A stretch of DNA of 64,000 bases from Lentisphaerae bacterium GWF2_38_69 (GCA_001803205.1 MHBE01000059.1:62001-126000); one strand, 5' to 3'; numbered from the stretch's first letter, positions 16,838-28,171 are shown. Translations and numbers: made by a program. Notes: a model not told the origin generated them from the sequence alone.

Positions 16838-18586
16838 ATGAAGTCTGATATCGAAATAGCTCAGGCAACAAAACTAAAACCAATAGGAGAAATTGCAAAA
16901 AGTGCCGGAATTCTAGATAAGGAACTTGAACCCTATGGTCATACTAAAGGCAAAGTTACCCTGGATATACTTGATAGGCTGAAAGGAAAACCTAATGGCA
17001 AACTCGTCGTAGTCACAGCAATTAATCCTACTCCATTGGGAGAAGGAAAGACTGTCACAACTATCGGAGCCTCCCTCGGTTTGGCCAAAATAGACAAAAA
17101 GGTCTTTACATGCATTAGACAGCCTAGCATGGGCCCTGTTTTTGGAATCAAAGGCGGAGCTGCAGGAGGAGGTTATTCTCAGGTAATTCCAATGGAAGAT
17201 TTCAATATTAACCTTACCGGAGATATACATGCGATTACTGCTGCCCACAATCTGGGGGCTGCGGCTCTTGATACAAGACTTTATCATGAAGAAAGAAAAG
17301 GTTATGAAGATTTTGCCCGCCGTTCAGGACTGAAAGCATTGAAAATTGATAAAGACAGAATTTTCTGGAAACGCGTTGTAGATATAAATGACAGAGCACT
17401 AAGAAGTATTGAAATAGGATTGCATGCTCCAGGATCAAATGATAACGATAACGGCATACCAAGACATACTAATTTTGATATTTCAGTAGCATCTGAGCTG
17501 ATGGCCATACTTGCGCTAGCTGAAAATCTTCAGGATATGCGTAAAAGATTCGGCAAATGCGTAATGGCTCTCAATATCAACGGCGATCCTATTACAGCTG
17601 AAGATCTTGGGATTGCAGGTTCCATGACAGTCATCATGAAAGATGCTATAAAACCCACATTAATGCAGACGACAGAACACACTCCATGCTTCGTTCATGC
17701 CGGACCTTTTGCTAATATTGCTCACGGCAATTCATCAATAATAGCTGACAGAATCGCGCTTAAACTGGCAGATTATGTCATAACTGAAGCAGGATTCGGT
17801 TCAGATATGGGATTTGAAAAATTCTGCGACATTAAAACGAGATATTCAGGGATTAACCCGAATGCTGCTGTAGTTGTTTGCACAGTCCGCGCTCTCAAGA
17901 GCCATTCTGGCAGATTCAAAATTGTACCTGGAAAACCTCTTGACCCGAAACTTGTTTCAGAAGACCTTGAATCACTTGAGCTCGGACTTGAAAACCTCAA
18001 AGCTCATATCGTCAATATTAACAGGTTTGGCATACCTGCGGTTGTAGCAATAAACAAATTTGCTACTGATTCCGATAAAGAAATAGCTTTCCTCAAAGAA
18101 AAAGCTCTTGAGTTCGGAGCATATAGAGTAGCTGTAAGCCAGGTTCACGGACTAGGCGGTGAAGGAGGAAAAGATATAGCTCAAGCAATAGTTGAAGCCT
18201 GTGACGCACCTTCAAAATTTAAAATGCTTTATGAGGATAAACTCTCATTAATTGATAAAATAAACATAATATCTAAAGAAGTTTACAGTGCCGGAGGGGT
18301 AGAATTTTCCGAACTGGCATTAAAACAACTTGAATTCTTCCAGAAAAGCTATGGTCATCTTCCTATTTGCATGGCCAAAACGCAATATTCTCTTTCGCAT
18401 GACCCAAATATGAAAGGTTGGCCTAAGAATTACTCGATTCCAGTCAGAGAAGTTTTTCTATCTGCGGGAGCCGGTTTTATTTATGTACTGACCGGATTAA
18501 TTTCAACTATGCCGGGATTAGGGACAAATCCAAGTTACACTAAAGTCGATATTGATGAAAAAGGCAATATAATAGGCTTGTTCTAA
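16838..18586 (+). CDS. fhs: formate--tetrahydrofolate ligase
   Basis: ATP-dependent formation of 10-formyl-THF from formate. The 582-residue protein carries the P-loop-like TPLGEGKTVTTIG, RQPSMGPVFGIKGGAAGGGY, NFDISVASELMA, EAGFGSDMGFEKF and the C-terminal TMPGLGTNPSY. GTGGAGG precedes the ATG. It is a single-gene unit flanked by a strong terminator. With folD it provides one-carbon units; this can serve purine synthesis as well as acetogenic or glycine-based metabolism, and the sequence alone does not decide which. Confidence 0.97.
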   Translation: MKSDIEIAQATKLKPIGEIAKSAGILDKELEPYGHTKGKVTLDILDRLKGKPNGKLVVVTAINPTPLGEGKTVTTIGASLGLAKIDKKVFTCIRQPSMGPVFGIKGGAAGGGYSQVIPMEDFNINLTGDIHAITAAHNLGAAALDTRLYHEERKGYEDFARRSGLKALKIDKDRIFWKRVVDINDRALRSIEIGLHAPGSNDNDNGIPRHTNFDISVASELMAILALAENLQDMRKRFGKCVMALNINGDPITAEDLGIAGSMTVIMKDAIKPTLMQTTEHTPCFVHAGPFANIAHGNSSIIADRIALKLADYVITEAGFGSDMGFEKFCDIKTRYSGINPNAAVVVCTVRALKSHSGRFKIVPGKPLDPKLVSEDLESLELGLENLKAHIVNINRFGIPAVVAINKFATDSDKEIAFLKEKALEFGAYRVAVSQVHGLGGEGGKDIAQAIVEACDAPSKFKMLYEDKLSLIDKINIISKEVYSAGGVEFSELALKQLEFFQKSYGHLPICMAKTQYSLSHDPNMKGWPKNYSIPVREVFLSAGAGFIYVLTGLISTMPGLGTNPSYTKVDIDEKGNIIGLF

Positions 18587-18622
18587 AGCACTCGGGGATT
18601 CATTCTCCTATCTTTGAAAAGC

Positions 18623-18650
18623 AAAAGCCCGAAAATTATTTCGGGCTTTT
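18623..18650. terminator. bidirectional Rho-independent terminator
   Basis: AAAAGCCCGAAA pairs with TTTCGGGCTTTT around a 4-nt loop, with U-tracts on both strands. It lies between convergent fhs and the 69-aa gene at 18675-18884 and serves both. Confidence 0.9.
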
Positions 18651-18674
18651 TATTCTAGTTAAACAGTTATTAAC

Positions 18675-18884
18675 TTACTTTGCTACCGGGCACTTGAGAG
18701 TGTCAAAAGTCTTCTTATTGATGAACTTTGTGAGGTTTGTTCCATCATTGTCTTTAGCTCTGATAGCATAGCGTTCTTGAACTCCGCCAGCAGTTTTTCT
18801 CTTGTAGATAACCTTTGCGCATTTATCTTCTGCAACTGTTACTGATTCGCGTTTCTTTACATTGTAGAATTTCTGTCCTGCCAT
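18675..18884 (-). CDS. small basic protein of unknown function
   Basis: A 69-residue, Lys/Arg-rich protein starting MAGQKFYNVKKRESVTV and containing KVIYKRKTAGGVQERYAIRAK. It has two cysteines, one near residue 22 and one four residues from the end. AAGGAG lies upstream of the ATG and a good terminator downstream, so it is very likely a real, well-expressed monocistronic gene. The charge and beta-like alternation would suit nucleic-acid binding, but I do not recognise the family. Confidence 0.7.
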   Translation of the reverse strand: MAGQKFYNVKKRESVTVAEDKCAKVIYKRKTAGGVQERYAIRAKDNDGTNLTKFINKKTFDTLKCPVAK

Positions 18885-19099
18885 GTTAATCTCCTTTTTT
18901 AATTATTTAGGCGGGTTTAAATGAACTCAAATTGTATGTCCTTGAGTAATCTTAATTCTAGGCAAATGTTAATTCAACAACCATTTAATAACTTTTTATT
19001 AAAAATTTAACTTTTTAGTATTTCTCATAACTCTTGGGAAAACAAACTTCTTACCTGTTGCAAGAATTGTCAGGAGGTTTACTTCATTTCTGATCTTCA

Positions 19100-20350
19100 T
19101 CACATCATTGAAACTACAGCTTCAGCAAAGTCAGAGCAGGAAAGTTCAGTCGAATCGCGCATAAGTCTGGCAAAATCACAAGTCACATTTTTTGAAGAAA
19201 TACATTTTTCTATGGCGTTAAGAAGAATATCAGCAGCTTCATTCCAACCGATATATCTTAACAGCATCTCTCCTGACAAAGCCAGGGAACAAGGATTAGC
19301 CATGTCAAGCCCGGCAAGCTTAGGAGCAGTCCCATGCGTAGCTTCAAAAACAGCGAAACCTGTCTTGTAGTTGATATTACCTCCCGGGGAAATCCCTATT
19401 CCCCCAACGCACGCGGCAAGGGCATCGGAAATGTAATCTCCGTTAAGATTCAGCGTAGCAATCACATCATATTCATCAGGACAAATCAATATATCCTGAA
19501 GAAAAGCATCACAAATACAATCTTTGACAAGTATTTTCCCCTCAGAAGCTTTTCCATTGCAATCAGGAGAGCAAACTGCGTATTCTGAAAATTCCTTTCT
19601 GACTAGTTCATACCCCCAATCCCTGAAAGCTCCTTCAGTAAACTTCATTATATTGCCTTTATGAACAAGCGTGACATTTCTGCGTCTGTGTTCAATAGCA
19701 TATTTAACTGCGGCTCTTACTAGTCGCTCTGTTCCTTCTCTAGAAACAGTCTTGATTCCAATCCCGGCAGTTTCCGGAAAACGAATTTTCTTAACTCCCA
19801 TTTCTTTTTGAAGGAAATCAATTACTTTCTTAGCTTCAGGAGAAGAAGCCTGCCATTCTATTCCGGCATAGATATCTTCTGAATTTTCTCTAAAAATGAC
19901 CATATCAGTAAGATCAGGTCTGAGCACAGGAGAAGGCACGCCTTTGAAATACCTTACAGGCCTAAGACAGACATATAAATCTAACATTTGCCTCAATGCT
20001 ACATTTAAAGAACGAATACCTCCTCCCACTGGAGTTGTTAGAGGTCCCTTTATAGCTACAATATACTCTTTCAGGGCATCTAAAGTTTCCTGAGGAAGCC
20101 ATGTATCTACTCCATAAATGTCGTTGGATTTTTCTCCCGCGTATACTTCCATCCAGGAAATTTTTCTACTTCCATCATAAGCTTTTTCTATTGCAGAGTT
20201 CCACATAAGCATACTGGCTTTTGTAATTTCAGCTCCAATCCCGTCTCCTTCAATATAAGCAATGACAGGATTGCTGCTTACATTTAACGAACCGTCTTCA
20301 TTAACTGATATCTTGTCTCCTGATGGAACTTTAATGTATTTGTAGAACAT
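19100..20350 (-). CDS. icd: isocitrate dehydrogenase (NADP+)
   Basis: Oxidative decarboxylation of isocitrate to 2-oxoglutarate. The 416-residue protein is of the E. coli type: [14 protein letters not shown] (with the regulatory Ser), [26 protein letters not shown] and [13 protein letters not shown], with the HGTAPK loop contacting the cofactor. AAGGA precedes ATG 20350. Citrate synthase lies elsewhere in the window (52023-53327); aconitase is absent here. Together they indicate at least the oxidative arm to glutamate. Confidence 0.96.
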   Translation of the reverse strand: MFYKYIKVPSGDKISVNEDGSLNVSSNPVIAYIEGDGIGAEITKASMLMWNSAIEKAYDGSRKISWMEVYAGEKSNDIYGVDTWLPQETLDALKEYIVAIKGPLTTPVGGGIRSLNVALRQMLDLYVCLRPVRYFKGVPSPVLRPDLTDMVIFRENSEDIYAGIEWQASSPEAKKVIDFLQKEMGVKKIRFPETAGIGIKTVSREGTERLVRAAVKYAIEHRRRNVTLVHKGNIMKFTEGAFRDWGYELVRKEFSEYAVCSPDCNGKASEGKILVKDCICDAFLQDILICPDEYDVIATLNLNGDYISDALAACVGGIGISPGGNINYKTGFAVFEATHGTAPKLAGLDMANPCSLALSGEMLLRYIGWNEAADILLNAIEKCISSKNVTCDFARLMRDSTELSCSDFAEAVVSMM

Positions 20351-20378
20351 ACAAAATCCTTATTTAGAAGTTATTGAC

Positions 20379-21119
20379 TTAAAGCACATATTTCCCAAAA
20401 ATGAAAAGAATCATTACTATACTATTATGAAAACAGTGCAGCAAGATTGACGGATAAAGGGAATTGTTTTTAATAAATAAATACTGCAACACCAAACCAA
20501 GCATGAATAAAGGTATTATCTGAACAGCCCCTCCATGCATACAAGCAAAGATGAAAGATGTCATAATTATGGATACATTTGAACCGAATATTCTTGCCAT
20601 AAAGGTAAAAACAACTCTTCGAAAAGCAATCTCTTCTACAACAGGAGCTATAAAAACAGAGAAAATAAATATAACAATTATTCCTTTGTAATCAGAATTT
20701 TTAAGAAGTTCAAGGATAGGCGAAGAGCTAAAGTCATAGCCAAAAGCTTTGAATATGAAATAACTCAGAGCTGCAGTAATAATTAGCGGAACAATAATTT
20801 TAAGTTCGAGCCTGAAAGTTTCTAGGATATAGGCTTTTCTCCAGTTAATTAACATAAGTTTTTCTTTAATAGCAATTTGCTTATAGGCAAGCATCGGAGT
20901 CAAAAGCGATCCTATAATCAAAAGAAACTGGAATGGCAATATACTAGAAATAATTTTTATTGTGCTATGAGATTCAAGGTAAGATTTAACAGCTCCTGTT
21001 ATATTGAATAAAGGAATAAAATAAATTGCAGTAAACATGCAGATTACCAAAATTGGACAGGATATTTCCACCCATCTGTCTTTATCATCATCTGTAATGT
21101 AATTAGGATAAAAGCGCAC
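20379..21119 (-). CDS. CPBP-family intramembrane glutamic protease
   Basis: A 246-residue membrane protein with about six hydrophobic segments. The CAAX-protease/bacteriocin-processing signature is complete: EExxxR at E162-E163-R167, the FxxxH motif with H195, and HxxxN at H228-N232. Substrate unknown. It is 2 bp from rsmG upstream and precedes icd, so it probably belongs to a minus-strand transcript starting at the 22318 gene. Confidence 0.85.
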   Translation of the reverse strand: MRFYPNYITDDDKDRWVEISCPILVICMFTAIYFIPLFNITGAVKSYLESHSTIKIISSILPFQFLLIIGSLLTPMLAYKQIAIKEKLMLINWRKAYILETFRLELKIIVPLIITAALSYFIFKAFGYDFSSSPILELLKNSDYKGIIVIFIFSVFIAPVVEEIAFRRVVFTFMARIFGSNVSIIMTSFIFACMHGGAVQIIPLFMLGLVLQYLFIKNNSLYPSILLHCFHNSIVMILFIFGKYVL

Positions 21120-21121
21120 AA

Positions 21122-21769
21122 TTATTTTCTTGAGCTGTAAAGAAAAATGCGAGTCTCTCCGCCTGGCAGATGAAATACTTCAGATAAGAACCAGGCAAAA
21201 CCATATTTAGAAGAGATTGTTTCAACTTCAGATTTAAGCGTTTCAATCCTGGCAGGCGTTTGATAGAGAATATAATTGCCGGATTGAGTTAAAAGATGTT
21301 TTGTTCCTCTGAATATTTTTACTGGCTCGGAGACGGCTCTGGCAGTTATAAAATCAAACTTTTTAGATAATTTTATTTCGTTTGATCTTCCCGTAATTAC
21401 TTCAAGATTTTTGAGCTGAAGTTTTTCAGAAGCCATTTTGACAAAGGTGGTCTTTTTCCCAATAGAATCTATAGCTGTAAAAATCTGGTTGGGATACATA
21501 ATCGAAAGAACAATAGACGGAAATCCTGCTCCGCATCCGATATCAGCAATCGTTTTCGAAGACTCAATAACTTGTGAGAAATACAGCCCTATGCTTGCAG
21601 AATCAGCTACATGCTTGTTCCAATATTCAAATTCATCTTTGATTCGAGTAAGATTATATTTCAAATTTTCCTGATACAGTAATTCTTTAAGGTCTGTAAG
21701 TTTCTGAATAATGGTCTCACTGACAGAAACTTTGCATAAATTCAAAAATATTGCTATTCTATCATCCAT
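21122..21769 (-). CDS. rsmG: 16S rRNA (guanine527-N7)-methyltransferase
   Basis: SAM-dependent m7G527 methylation of 16S rRNA. The 215-residue protein has an N-terminal NLTRI region, motif I DIGCGAGFPSIVLSI from residue 76, and FITARAVSEPVKI, diagnostic of RsmG/GidB. The gene is 3 bp after the membrane protein upstream. Confidence 0.95.
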   Translation of the reverse strand: MDDRIAIFLNLCKVSVSETIIQKLTDLKELLYQENLKYNLTRIKDEFEYWNKHVADSASIGLYFSQVIESSKTIADIGCGAGFPSIVLSIMYPNQIFTAIDSIGKKTTFVKMASEKLQLKNLEVITGRSNEIKLSKKFDFITARAVSEPVKIFRGTKHLLTQSGNYILYQTPARIETLKSEVETISSKYGFAWFLSEVFHLPGGETRIFLYSSRK

Positions 21770-21772
21770 ATT

Positions 21773-22318
21773 TTAGAGAAACTGTATCAGCGCGGCATAT
21801 AAACTGATAAGCAAATATAGGCCAAAAACTGCCATAATCGATAATTTGAAAGACTTGCTTACACATATCTTCCTTATGAAATCCCTCATATAATGAGGTA
21901 TTCCTCCAATTACTATAGCAGATGTTCCCATCACAAGAACAAAAACCGAAAACAGCCAAAGCATAGGTATATCTACCGCAAATGACTGTGCCATAAAATA
22001 GTGCGAAAGAAGTATGATAAATCCAGCCAACGCTCTGGCAAATAGATAATCCAGAAAAAAACAGCCGATAAGATAAGCAACAATTGCTATAATTGAAAAA
22101 AGCATTACTGAATTCGAAGAAAAAACAGCTAAAGATTGCGGAACGCACCATGCAATGGCTGCCGCGCCAAAGATAGCTCCAAGAGGTACATTCCTTGGAA
22201 TTTTTTCGGCATTCTTAAGTCTTTCTGGAGTAAAGTACTTTTTGATATAAAAAATGGAAAAAAGACAAAACATGCTGAAAAGCAGCAACGAAACAATAAA
22301 CATATAATCTTTCTGCAT
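21773..22318 (-). CDS. hypothetical multi-pass membrane protein
   Basis: A 181-residue protein with about five hydrophobic segments (near residues 6-25, 45-66, 72-95, 98-125 and 128-150, plus a C-terminal one). Between the first two lies a basic loop, FTPERLKNAEKIPRN. I do not recognise a family. It is first of a tight run with rsmG (3-bp gap) and the CPBP protease, suggesting cotranscription. Confidence 0.6.
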   Translation of the reverse strand: MQKDYMFIVSLLLFSMFCLFSIFYIKKYFTPERLKNAEKIPRNVPLGAIFGAAAIAWCVPQSLAVFSSNSVMLFSIIAIVAYLIGCFFLDYLFARALAGFIILLSHYFMAQSFAVDIPMLWLFSVFVLVMGTSAIVIGGIPHYMRDFIRKICVSKSFKLSIMAVFGLYLLISLYAALIQFL

Positions 22319-22493
22319 AAGCCTAATAGAAATTTAAGGTTGAAAAGCCTAAACATAATCTGTTTCCCAAACTTTTCTAACTAGGGTTTATTTTTCCATC
22401 GTCTATTTCCTAACGATTCAAGAAAACCCTTTGCGGTATTTGTATTTTAAGTTGCTCTATTAATCTCCTTACGGTATTAAAAATTTTCAATTC

Positions 22494-23780
22494 TTATCCT
22501 TTTTTCCTGTATTTTCTGATAACATGAAGTTTAATTACTTGCATCTTAGTTGTGTATATTATTGCTGACATGATACATACGATACCACATATAGCTAGAG
22601 TGTACTTAACTCCAATCAGATCGCCTATATAACCTGTTATAATTGCTCCTATAGGAGACATACCTTTGTTGCACATTGCATAGAAGCTCATTACTCTTCC
22701 GCGTATTTCATTTTCTGAAACAGTTTGCAAAAGAGTATTTGTCGAAGCGTTATTAAGAAGAAGTCCTATCCCGGAGGTTGCCATGAAAATCATTGCTATA
22801 ATAATTTTAGATGATAAGGAGAAGGCGACAACGCTCACTCCAAATGCCACAAGAGCGACAGCAATCAGTCTTTCCATGCCTAATACGCTTCTTCTATTGA
22901 GCAAATAAACTGCGCTGAAAAGAGCTCCTATCCCCCATGCACCAATCAGAAAACCATAAGTCTCAGCATTTCCATTCAAACAGATTTCAGCAAATGCGGG
23001 AGCAAGCGTAGGCAGAGCAGTGCTTGCAAGCCCCATAACAATCATCATAAACAGCAAATATTTGACTGGGATAGAAGTAAACGAGTATTTAGCGCCTTCC
23101 ATAAATTCATGCACTACTCTTCGTTTCTTCTTTTGTTTTGGTACATAGGTTATTTTCATCTTCAGCAGCGAAATAACTACTGCCACGAAACTCAGGCTGT
23201 TCAGGAGAAAACACCAACCTTCTCCTGCAGTTGCAATAAGAATTCCTGCTATACTGGGTCCAACTAGACGCGCTGTATTTACCATTGTAGAGTTCATTGC
23301 TATGGCATTTGAAAGGTCTTCTTTGTCATTGTCTACCATTTCATGAACAAAGGATTGCCTTACAGGCATATCAATAGCGCTTATCACTCCAAGGATAAAA
23401 TTCAGAATAAGTATTTCCCAGATTCTTGTAATATCCGCAAAATATATACCCGCAAAAACAAGTGCCTGGACTAATGCAAGGGATTGAGTTATAAGCAAAA
23501 TTTTGTGCTTGCTCCATCTGTCGGCCATAATTCCGCCAAGAGGGGCAATAAAGAAGAAAGGGATTGAGCCTGCAAAATTCACAGCTCCAAGCCAGAACAT
23601 TGAACCGGTCAATTCATATGTAAGCCAGTTGACTGCAATCCTTTGAATCCATGTCCCTATTAGTGATAAGCTTTGCCCTTCTACAAAGAGTTTAAAGTTA
23701 TGATGTCTTAGAGCTCTAAACATCGTATTCATGCGATCTTTACTAAATAATAAATTAATGATTGGCGCGAAATATTTCAT
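22494..23780 (-). CDS. MFS transporter (MFS_3 / enterobactin-exporter-like)
   Basis: A 428-residue, 12-segment transporter. The segment FRALRHHNFKLFVEGQSLSL near the N-terminus and GTWIQRIAVNWLTYELTGS are typical of the MFS_3 family of putative effluxers. LGGIMADRWSKHKIL is the loop 2-3 motif. The start is uncertain: ATG 23780 lacks a clear ribosome site, and MNTMFRAL 48 bp further in is an alternative. Substrate unknown. Confidence 0.82.
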   Translation of the reverse strand: MKYFAPIINLLFSKDRMNTMFRALRHHNFKLFVEGQSLSLIGTWIQRIAVNWLTYELTGSMFWLGAVNFAGSIPFFFIAPLGGIMADRWSKHKILLITQSLALVQALVFAGIYFADITRIWEILILNFILGVISAIDMPVRQSFVHEMVDNDKEDLSNAIAMNSTMVNTARLVGPSIAGILIATAGEGWCFLLNSLSFVAVVISLLKMKITYVPKQKKKRRVVHEFMEGAKYSFTSIPVKYLLFMMIVMGLASTALPTLAPAFAEICLNGNAETYGFLIGAWGIGALFSAVYLLNRRSVLGMERLIAVALVAFGVSVVAFSLSSKIIIAMIFMATSGIGLLLNNASTNTLLQTVSENEIRGRVMSFYAMCNKGMSPIGAIITGYIGDLIGVKYTLAICGIVCIMSAIIYTTKMQVIKLHVIRKYRKKG

Positions 23781-23932
23781 ATTTCAAAATATTGCCTGTT
23801 AAATAACAAAACAAATTAAAAGTGGGAGATGCTGTACCATAACCAATGATGTATTTCATAATTGGCAAACTCCAATAGTAAAGAAGACTGCAGGGATTTA
23901 AGTTATTATAAAACAGACTTCTAACCCGGTAA

Positions 23933-25039
<1,107 letters not shown>

Positions 25040-25050
25040 TTTTTAAGCAC

Positions 25051-26355
25051 ATGAAAACTTTAACTCGGCAAGAAAAGAAAAGCGGACAGAAAAATTATCT
25101 GGCCTTTTGTACTATGAATGGCCTATCCATGGCTTTTCTCGCAGAAACCACCCTAATACTTTACGCGTTGAAGATAGGCGTGCCTGATTATATCGTAGCT
25201 GTAATGGCTTCATTTGCTTTCTTGGGAACATTTTTTGTAATCGCCGGAAGAGTATTTGTAAAAACTTTGGGAACTACCAGGACTGCTTCTATTAGCTGGT
25301 ACATGAGAAATACTTTTGGGGTATTTACTGCGCTTGCTCCGATAATAATGGTTTACTATTCGCCTTTTCTGGGTGCAGTTGTTATTCTTATCGGTTCATT
25401 TGGGTTCTATTCATCCCGTGGAATAGGACTTGCCGCGCTGCTTCCTATCATTGGAGAAATCACAGATGAAGAAGAAAAAGGAAAGTTTAACTCTAAAACT
25501 GCTTTTAGTTACAATATTGGTTATTTTATAGCAATGACACTTCTAGTTTTTCTCTTCGGGATTTCAGATGAAATATCTACATTCCAGTTAATTATAGTTG
25601 GAGGTTTTCTAATAGGCTGTTACTCAGGCTACAGGGTTTCCAAAATCCCTGAAAGCGGTATAGCTAAAGAATCTGCGGCATATGCCTTTAGAGATTCCTT
25701 AAAGTTTTGTTTTTCTACAGACAACATAAGAACTCTCATGATTGTCCAGGCCATCTGTTACTGTAGCATAGCACTGGTTGTTCCTTACTCAGTCTTAGCT
25801 CTTAAAGAAATTTACGAAGTAAGAGATTATAGCGCTCTACTTTTCATAATAGTTCAAGGCGGCGGAGCAATTGTCATGTCTGTTTTTATTTCAAAATTTT
25901 CTAAAAGAGATAGCTTCAAAAAACTGCTTTTTTTTTCCTATGGTCTGCTTACTCTTGTAACTTTGATATGGACCGCAATGCCTTTTGATTTTAAGTGGTA
26001 TTATGTGTTTATAATCTTCCTGCTTGCAGGTGTTGGGCAGGCCGGAATTTTCATATCGCTTTCTCATTATTTCCTGAATGTAACACCTCAGGAAAGACTT
26101 GTGGGCTCAAACATGGCAATATCTGTCTTTTCTTCTGTTACTGCAGGAATTGTAGGAGCTCTGGCCGGAGCAGTAGTTCTCAAATCCCTTGAATTTTTAC
26201 AACTATCAGAGATATCATTATATAAGCTCTTTTTTATAATTATCTTTATTTTCTTACTATCAGGAGTCTTTCTCATTATGAGATTTGAAAAACTTACCGT
26301 CTTGAATCTCATCAAATTGTATAAAAATAACTTACCCGCACATTTAAAAGAATGA
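25051..26355 (+). CDS. MFS transporter in queuosine-gene cluster
   Basis: A 434-residue protein with 12 predicted segments. It starts GQKNYLAFCTMNGLSMAFLA and has an acidic cytoplasmic loop, GEITDEEEKGKFNSKTAF. Substrate is not evident from motifs. It is tightly packed: 11 bp after tgt and a 4-bp ATGA overlap with the radical SAM gene. That raises the possibility that it moves a queuosine precursor or product, but this is context only. Confidence 0.8.
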   Translation: MKTLTRQEKKSGQKNYLAFCTMNGLSMAFLAETTLILYALKIGVPDYIVAVMASFAFLGTFFVIAGRVFVKTLGTTRTASISWYMRNTFGVFTALAPIIMVYYSPFLGAVVILIGSFGFYSSRGIGLAALLPIIGEITDEEEKGKFNSKTAFSYNIGYFIAMTLLVFLFGISDEISTFQLIIVGGFLIGCYSGYRVSKIPESGIAKESAAYAFRDSLKFCFSTDNIRTLMIVQAICYCSIALVVPYSVLALKEIYEVRDYSALLFIIVQGGGAIVMSVFISKFSKRDSFKKLLFFSYGLLTLVTLIWTAMPFDFKWYYVFIIFLLAGVGQAGIFISLSHYFLNVTPQERLVGSNMAISVFSSVTAGIVGALAGAVVLKSLEFLQLSEISLYKLFFIIIFIFLLSGVFLIMRFEKLTVLNLIKLYKNNLPAHLKE

Positions 26356-27179
26356 ATCAAAATCTCCATTATGAAATACACGAATTCAAGTTCGGCAAAC
26401 TCAAATATATCTATCCTGTAATTTCCAGAAGGCTTGGAGGTTTGTCCGTGGGGATAAACTTAGTTAATTACTGCAATTGGGATTGCGTATACTGTGACGC
26501 GCCTAAAACTGTAAATAATGAATCACCCCCTCAGAAAATTGATTTAGAGTTATTAGAGAAAGAGCTGAATGAAGTTCTAACACTAATAATAACCCATAAA
26601 TTTAAAATAAAATCAAAGCTTAAAAGCATTACAGTTGCAGGAAACGGGGAACCAACTCTTTGCAATGAAATTGGAGAAGTTTTTAAGATAATAGCCAATG
26701 CAAGGAAAAAATATTCGCTTAGTTCTGATGTGAAGACACTCCTTATTACAAACGGAAGCCGTCTTGAAGAGGAAATAATTCAAAATGCTATAAGAATTCT
26801 TGCAACAATAAATGGAGAAGTATGGTTTAAAATCGATTCAATAATCGAGAGCAGCATCAAAAGAATAAACCGCACCAGAGTGAATGCTGCCAATATATTA
26901 AACTCGATTGAAGTTATTTCCAGAATATGCAATCTCTATATTCAGACATGCTTTTTTAAATTCAATAATACTCTTCCTTCAGAAGCTGAGACATGCGAAT
27001 ACTTAATTTTTCTTTCCTCTATTAAAAATTTCATAAAAGGCGTCTATTTGTACACATCAAGCAGAAAACCTTTTGCGTCTGAAGAAGATGTTAGAATAGA
27101 GCCTGCAAGTCTGGAATATCTGCAGGAATTAAATTCAAAAATACTCCAGCTTGGGATAAAATCCAAATTTTTCAAATGA
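26352..27179 (+). CDS. radical SAM protein (COG0731-like)
   Basis: A 275-residue protein with the [4Fe-4S] motif CNWDCVYC (CX3CX2C) near residue 40. It is preceded by YPVISRRLGGLSVGINL, which is typical of the COG0731 Fe-S oxidoreductase group related to wyosine-type enzymes. TVAGNGEPTLC is the SAM-binding GGE-like segment. The reaction is unknown. It overlaps the MFS gene start-to-stop and ends 67 bp from convergent queC. QueE has a different surrounding motif and is usually shorter, so I do not call it queE. Confidence 0.85.
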   Translation: MNQNLHYEIHEFKFGKLKYIYPVISRRLGGLSVGINLVNYCNWDCVYCDAPKTVNNESPPQKIDLELLEKELNEVLTLIITHKFKIKSKLKSITVAGNGEPTLCNEIGEVFKIIANARKKYSLSSDVKTLLITNGSRLEEEIIQNAIRILATINGEVWFKIDSIIESSIKRINRTRVNAANILNSIEVISRICNLYIQTCFFKFNNTLPSEAETCEYLIFLSSIKNFIKGVYLYTSSRKPFASEEDVRIEPASLEYLQELNSKILQLGIKSKFFK

Positions 27180-27246
27180 AACAGGAATTTTTTCAGGCTC
27201 CAATTTTTCTTATTATTTGAGACTGAATCTTATTAAGAGTTCTATT

Positions 27247-27909
27247 TTATTCCGCGTATACTGTAGGATCATTTACACCAGCTGAAATGAAAGCTTCTTT
27301 TCTAGCAATACAAGTTCCGCATTTTCCGCAATGAACCTCTCTTCCTTTATAACACGACCATGTTCTGGAAAAATCTACTCCTAATGAATTCCCAAGGGAA
27401 ACTATTTCACTTTTCTTCATTTTCTGGAAAGGCGAGAGAATTTCCGTATTATTAAAGGTACCAAGAGAGACCGCATTTGACATAGTTTTTATAAAAGCTT
27501 CTCGACAGTCAGGATATATTCCATGATCATCAAAATGAGCGCCAATAATTATTTTACTTATTTCCAAACTTTCTGCCATTCCTGCTGCGATTGACAACAT
27601 TATTCCGTTCCTGAAAGGCACTACTGTCTGTTTCATTATAGCGTCCGCATAGTGTCCGTCAGGGATCATTCCGCCGCTTCTTAAAAGGGTTGAATTGAAA
27701 TATTCATTCATGAAATCAAGATTGACGACTATATGCCTGACTCCCATTCTTATGCAATGGTATTTGGCAAAAGGGATTTCCTTGTGATTGTGTTTTGAAC
27801 TGTAATTGAAGCTTACGCCAAGCTCAACATCGTAATTTGCTGTAGCCTGATAAAGTGCGGTTACTGAATCAAGCCCTCCGCTTATAATTATTAGTGCTTT
27901 CTGTTTCAT
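27247..27909 (-). CDS. queC: 7-cyano-7-deazaguanine synthase
   Basis: ATP-dependent conversion of 7-carboxy-7-deazaguanine to preQ0. The 220-residue protein has the PP-loop SGGLDSVTAL at the N-terminus, VPFRNGIMLSIA, GAHFDDHGIYPDCR and the C-terminal zinc site CYKGREVHCGKCGTC with four cysteines. It is convergent with the tgt-MFS-radical SAM operon. queD, queE and queF are not seen in the window. Confidence 0.96.
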   Translation of the reverse strand: MKQKALIIISGGLDSVTALYQATANYDVELGVSFNYSSKHNHKEIPFAKYHCIRMGVRHIVVNLDFMNEYFNSTLLRSGGMIPDGHYADAIMKQTVVPFRNGIMLSIAAGMAESLEISKIIIGAHFDDHGIYPDCREAFIKTMSNAVSLGTFNNTEILSPFQKMKKSEIVSLGNSLGVDFSRTWSCYKGREVHCGKCGTCIARKEAFISAGVNDPTVYAE

Positions 27910-28033
27910 AGATTAATTCCTTTTTACAGATAAAAATATTTCGAGGAATAACAATACGATATATAACTTTTCCGGCAAATATAAAGCACCGATATAAAAA
28001 AGATTATCAGCTTAATGCAGATAAATAAGAAAA

Positions 28034-28109
28034 TGGTATTCCCAAGGGGATTCGAACCCCTGTTACCAGGATGAAAACCTGGTGTCCTAGGCCTCTAGAC
28101 GATGGGAAC
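28034..28109 (-). tRNA. tRNA-Glu (anticodon TTC)
   Basis: Minus-strand cloverleaf with acceptor GTTCCCA/TGGGAAT, anticodon stem CCAGG/CCTGG, loop TTTTCAT giving TTC, T-arm AGGGG/CCCCT and an encoded CCA at 28034-28036. The terminal 1-72 pair is G-U. It is a substrate of MnmA, encoded in the same window. Confidence 0.93.
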
Positions 28110-28171
28110 GCAAAAGGGTTAATAAAATACTATATTGATTTCACGAGTCAAACTCAAATTAAGAAAAGATT

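Noticed and set aside
21762-22151. 129-codon minus-strand frame overlapping the 181-aa membrane protein gene
   Set aside because: Cys/Phe/Tyr-rich shadow of a hydrophobic gene; the other frame has proper spacing to rsmG and a normal membrane-protein composition.
26352-27179. Calling the radical SAM gene queE
   Set aside because: The residues around CX3CX2C and the RRLGG-SVGINL segment fit COG0731 better; neighbourhood alone is not enough.
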